Below, piece by piece: positions 5,097 to 7,420 of a stretch of DNA of 7,420 bases. The DNA lies in the NCBI GenBank assembly GCA_945872285.1, contig CAMBZR010000111.1:1-7420 (forward strand), in the 5' to 3' direction. A program made the translations under genes and the position numbers. The first letter of the stretch is position 1; every line of letters begins with the position of its first letter. The notes below the pieces were generated by a model, which searched no databases, was not told the DNA's origin, and saw only the letters and a program-made list of their open reading frames with translations. The stretch is from Bordetella parapertussis. Its GTDB lineage: Bacteria; Pseudomonadota; Gammaproteobacteria; Burkholderiales; Burkholderiaceae_B.

Positions 5097-6474
5097 ATTC
5101 AGCAAGCAAGGCAGTAAATGCTCGAATGTCCGCTAGCTGTTCAAGTTGCATCCCTGTTTCCCAAATTTTATCGGCACGGGTTACAGGTAAAGCCCGTTGC
5201 ACATTTGCTGCAAATTTTTTTCGTAATTCTGTTTCACTCATTGGATATTCTTTTGAACCTCGAGACGCCTCTAGTCTGGCTTCAAGATGCCTACCATCGC
5301 GCAACGTGATAAGTACCCAACCCGGAAATGTTTCAGGAAATGGTAGCGAGTCATCAATTGTGTAGGTTGTTCGGTCACAAAGCTGCCAAATCAGTGGGTC
5401 AGTAATTCGTTCATGTGAAAAATCATCAATTTCAGCACGACCATAAGCAAACAGTAACGCCGTCGAAAACGGCAGACTAAAACGCGCGGCATAACCGCTA
5501 TTGGGGCGTCGCTTGTCGGCAAGCGGTTCGCACAAGATAGGCACGGCGGCTGACGGCACTCTAAGCTCGATCGACACAATGTCGTTTGGGTCAAGTGCGT
5601 GGTCTTGTCTGAGCTTTAGCGCGCAGTCCATATAGGGATGACTGATATGACCACAGGGGTAAGGTTTGAAATCGGTATTTAGAATCTCCCACTCCTGCAT
5701 CAGCGTCGCGGTGATCAGGGCAAGGTTTGGTTTGGTACGGGTCGCATAAAGCGCGTAGAGTCCGTAACGCCCATCCAGCACGTTGCTCGGGCCAGTGAAG
5801 CCATGTTGAGCAAGCGCGGCGGCTGTCACACCGGCGTGGGCAGCCCAGCCGGGGTGCAGTCGTTTGGTCCACGCGCCATCTGAAAGAAATTCGAGCGACC
5901 CTGAAGCTTGACTGCCGACAATTCCAAGAGCATGTACAGTTTGCTCTTCAGTCAGTTTGAGCAGCGCGCTTGAAGTGATTGCTGCAGCGAAGGCGCCACA
6001 GACCCCGGTGGGGTGAAAGCCTTGAGCGTGAAAGCCTTTAGACGCGGCCATACCAATTCTGGTTGAGACTTCATAGCCAGCCACAACACTTGCGAGTACC
6101 GCGGCGCCCGAGCAGCTTGTTTTTTCACCTATTGCAAGGGCGGTTGGCACAATGACAGCCCCTGGGTGCACAATTGAAAGGCTATGCGTATCATCGTAGT
6201 CGTTGCCGTGCGCGAGTGAGGCGTTATACAGAACAGCCAGCGCTGGTGGCAGTTTCTCGGTGCGTCCAAAAAGAGTCGACTGCGGTTGCCCTTGCTGTTC
6301 TAAAGCATAGGCCAAAATCGCCTCGGCATAAGGCATTCCCGCGCTGGCAAGGCAAACACCTACTGTATCCAAAATTCGCAGTTTTGCGTTTTTTACAACT
6401 TCTGGCGGGAGGTGATTAGTGGTGAGGCCCGTGGCAAAATTTGCTAGCTTAGTTGAGATGTGTTCTGTCGACAC
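5095..6474 (-). CDS. MmgE/PrpD family protein (2-methylcitrate dehydratase-like)
   Basis: The 459-residue product has the normal length for MmgE/PrpD proteins, a family that includes 2-methylcitrate dehydratase PrpD and cis-aconitate decarboxylase. The helical domain carries LRILDTVGV (32-40), HGNDYDDTH (89-97) with further His103, GFHPTGVCGAFAAA (152-165) and KRLHPGWAAHAGVTAA (204-219). The small domain begins after FKPYPCGHISHP (269-280), and YAARFSLPFS (328-337) is the usual late motif. Asp, His and Lys in these blocks line the active site of known members, so it looks catalytically intact. It begins with GTG at 6474 with a poor Shine-Dalgarno; the next Met is residue 47, inside the conserved core. 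Burkholderiales carry many paralogues next to Bug receptors, presumably acting on diverse hydroxy-acids. Real PrpD would sit with prpB/prpC, which are absent here, so I give no symbol. Confidence 0.95.
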   Translation of the reverse strand: MSTEHISTKLANFATGLTTNHLPPEVVKNAKLRILDTVGVCLASAGMPYAEAILAYALEQQGQPQSTLFGRTEKLPPALAVLYNASLAHGNDYDDTHSLSIVHPGAVIVPTALAIGEKTSCSGAAVLASVVAGYEVSTRIGMAASKGFHAQGFHPTGVCGAFAAAITSSALLKLTEEQTVHALGIVGSQASGSLEFLSDGAWTKRLHPGWAAHAGVTAAALAQHGFTGPSNVLDGRYGLYALYATRTKPNLALITATLMQEWEILNTDFKPYPCGHISHPYMDCALKLRQDHALDPNDIVSIELRVPSAAVPILCEPLADKRRPNSGYAARFSLPFSTALLFAYGRAEIDDFSHERITDPLIWQLCDRTTYTIDDSLPFPETFPGWVLITLRDGRHLEARLEASRGSKEYPMSETELRKKFAANVQRALPVTRADKIWETGMQLEQLADIRAFTALLAE

Positions 6475-6639
6475 TTAGGATTCGCCTAGAGCTGAGAGAA
6501 CGCCTACGCTAGCACGCAAGTTTGGTTGCGTCAATGTGACCCGGCCTGTAGAGCCAAAGGCCTACCGATCCTAATATTTGCTCGAACTGTTGTGGCCAGT
6601 GTGATAAGTCGTGAGAGGCAGATAATTATCATTTTACTT
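6475..6639. other. 165-bp gap between the SDR and MmgE/PrpD genes, with a perfect AT-rich palindrome and a small hairpin
   Basis: Both flanking genes point left, so this gap may carry the promoter of the three-gene unit. It contains the perfect palindrome GATAATTATC at 6621-6630 and a hairpin near 6549-6566 (GTAG with one bulged A, then GCC-AAA-GGC-CTAC). The hairpin has no T-run after it on the minus strand, so it is not a standard terminator. I found no remnant of the missing SDR C-terminus in any frame. A stop-to-stop frame of 24 codons ends with TAA immediately before the GTG at 6474; it has no start codon and matches nothing I know. Confidence 0.5.
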
Positions 6640-7329
6640 TTATCTAACAAACAAGCGTAATGATTTGAGTGAGGACACCTCAGGTCGTTTATGTCGATTA
6701 CGTGGATCAAAGGTTGGATGGGATGGACTATTTTTCAAAAAATTTCTAAGACGTTCAGTATCAACTGCGCCTGGAGCGATCGCATTGACTCGAATATTAT
6801 GCGGACCATATTCAACGGCCATTGAGCGCGTTAAAGAAATAATCGCACCTTTGGCTGCCGTATAGCAATCGCGGCCTGCGGTGCCGACAACTGCGACATA
6901 CGAAGAGGTATTGATGACTGAGCCGCCACCGCCTTTGATAATGACGGGTATGACATGGCGTGAGGGCAGAAAGGTTCCGAATAAATCTAGTTTGATTGCT
7001 CGCCAAAATTCGTCAATTTCAACATCGGTCACCGAGCCATCATGCGACGTTGATCCGCCGACATTGTTATAAAGGATATCAATGGTGCCGTAATGGTTAA
7101 CCGTCTTTTGAACCATCTCAATCACAGAGCTATCGTCTGTGACGTCGCATTTGATGAACAGTGCGTCTTGACCACGGGATTTAATTTCATCCACGACAGA
7201 CTGTCCATTTTTCTCGTTGATTTCTGCAACGACGAGCTTGCCGCCTTCGTTGGAAAATAATCTGGCAGAGGCTGCGTCGATATCGGTTCCTGCGCCTGTG
7301 ATGACTGCAACCTTTCCTTTAATTCGCAT
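6640..7329 (-). CDS. SDR-family oxidoreductase, C-terminally truncated and with altered cofactor motif; probable decaying gene
   Basis: The 229-residue product is a classical short-chain dehydrogenase: GKVAVITGAG at the N-terminus, KCDVTDD (60-66), NNVGG after strand four, VINTSSYVAVVG with the catalytic Ser, YTAAK with the catalytic Tyr and Lys, and RVNAIAPGAVDTERL. AGGAG five bases before ATG 7329 supports the start. Two features argue against full function. The canonical TGxxxGxG turn reads TGAGTDID, so the second and third conserved glycines are both Asp, each explicable by one G-to-A change. The protein also stops soon after RHKRPEV, where relatives continue for about 40 residues with an IAxxxxFLASD...TGxxxxVDGG segment forming the last strand and tetramer interface. 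The final dozen residues (SSLKSLRLFVR) are unlike the family. I read it as an SDR with an out-of-frame or deleted 3' end. Fold assignment is secure; loss of function is inferred. Confidence 0.85.
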   Translation of the reverse strand: MRIKGKVAVITGAGTDIDAASARLFSNEGGKLVVAEINEKNGQSVVDEIKSRGQDALFIKCDVTDDSSVIEMVQKTVNHYGTIDILYNNVGGSTSHDGSVTDVEIDEFWRAIKLDLFGTFLPSRHVIPVIIKGGGGSVINTSSYVAVVGTAGRDCYTAAKGAIISLTRSMAVEYGPHNIRVNAIAPGAVDTERLRNFLKNSPSHPTFDPRNRHKRPEVSSLKSLRLFVR

Positions 7330-7331
7330 CG

Positions 7332-7420
7332 CTACTCCTGATTGAATTTAATGATGAGTTGCTGATCATCGTTGGCACTGCTCACTGTTCCATAATGGTG
7401 CAGCGCCAATGAATTCTGTT
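7332..7420 (-). CDS. Probable C-terminal end of an unidentified gene, truncated by window edge
   Basis: On the minus strand one frame is open from the right edge to a TAG at 7332-7334, giving the end ...HHYGTVSSANDDQQLIIKFNQE. The other two minus frames contain stops in this stretch. The TAG is two bases from the SDR start, and the SDR ribosome-binding site lies inside its last codons, the tight spacing expected of operon neighbours. The tail is too short for me to assign a family. At only 29 codons an open frame could be chance, so confidence is moderate. Confidence 0.45.
   Translation of the reverse strand, partial: QNSLALHHYGTVSSANDDQQLIIKFNQE
7335..7339 (-). promoter_or_regulatory. Ribosome binding site (AGGAG) for the SDR gene
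   Basis: AGGAG on the minus strand lies five bases before ATG 7329, the strongest Shine-Dalgarno in the window. It overlaps the stop region of the preceding partial frame. Confidence 0.75.

Noticed and set aside
5591..5872. Minus-strand 93-codon frame within the MmgE/PrpD gene
   Set aside because: It lies entirely inside a strongly conserved gene on the same strand in another frame, with no family features.
5095..6474. Calling the MmgE/PrpD gene prpD of the methylcitrate cycle
   Set aside because: No prpB, prpC or acnD neighbour is present, and the Bug/reductase context points to another substrate.
6475..6549. 24-codon stop-to-stop frame whose TAA directly precedes the MmgE/PrpD GTG
   Set aside because: It has no start codon and no similarity I recognise. 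The adjacency is probably chance, and it does not restore the lost SDR C-terminus.
6621..6645. Full Fur box
   Set aside because: Only one pair of overlapping GATAAT/ATTATC hexamers is present; the third hexamer and spacing of the 19-bp consensus are not met.

Overview
The window looks like chromosomal accessory DNA of a betaproteobacterium, most likely of the order Burkholderiales. The main clue is three separate Bug-family (TctC-type) periplasmic substrate-binding proteins plus the remnant of a fourth. This family is massively expanded in Bordetella, Cupriavidus, Achromobacter and relatives. The roughly even base composition is lower than in most of those genera, so I do not name a genus. 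I see no rRNA, tRNA, CRISPR array, insertion sequence, transposase or phage gene.

Plus-strand half (1-3027). The 3' two thirds of a Bug receptor run in from the left edge. Next is a small coiled-coil protein with one C-terminal membrane segment (692-1042). A gene-poor stretch follows (1043-1421); on the minus strand it carries a degenerate Bug N-terminal fragment (1056-1250). Then come a carboxymuconolactone decarboxylase (CMD)-like protein with strongly basic, histone-H1-like ends (1422-1967) and a complete Bug receptor (2044-3027).

Minus-strand half (3029-7420). Reading leftward from the right edge: the probable C-terminal end of an unknown gene; a short-chain dehydrogenase (SDR) with signs of decay; a 165-bp gap; then a compact three-gene unit. 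That unit is an MmgE/PrpD-family protein, a Bug receptor 10 nt downstream, and a ketopantoate-reductase-like enzyme 4 nt after that. It converges on the plus-strand Bug gene with one base between the stop codons.

How the genes may work together (inference): the minus-strand unit looks like a small uptake-and-catabolism cassette. Its receptor would capture a carboxylated solute, and the MmgE/PrpD and reductase proteins would process it or a derivative. The TctA/TctB membrane partners are not in the window, so the receptors are orphans here. The SDR upstream has both late glycines of its NAD(P)-binding motif changed to aspartate and lacks the usual C-terminal segment, so it is probably losing or has lost function. 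With the Bug remnant, this suggests a locus where receptor and catabolic genes are gained, duplicated and lost. I found no convincing new defence or mobile system. The most unusual items are the H1-like tail on the CMD protein with its own internal start signal, the Bug fossil, the SDR decay, and the frequency of GCGATCGC.
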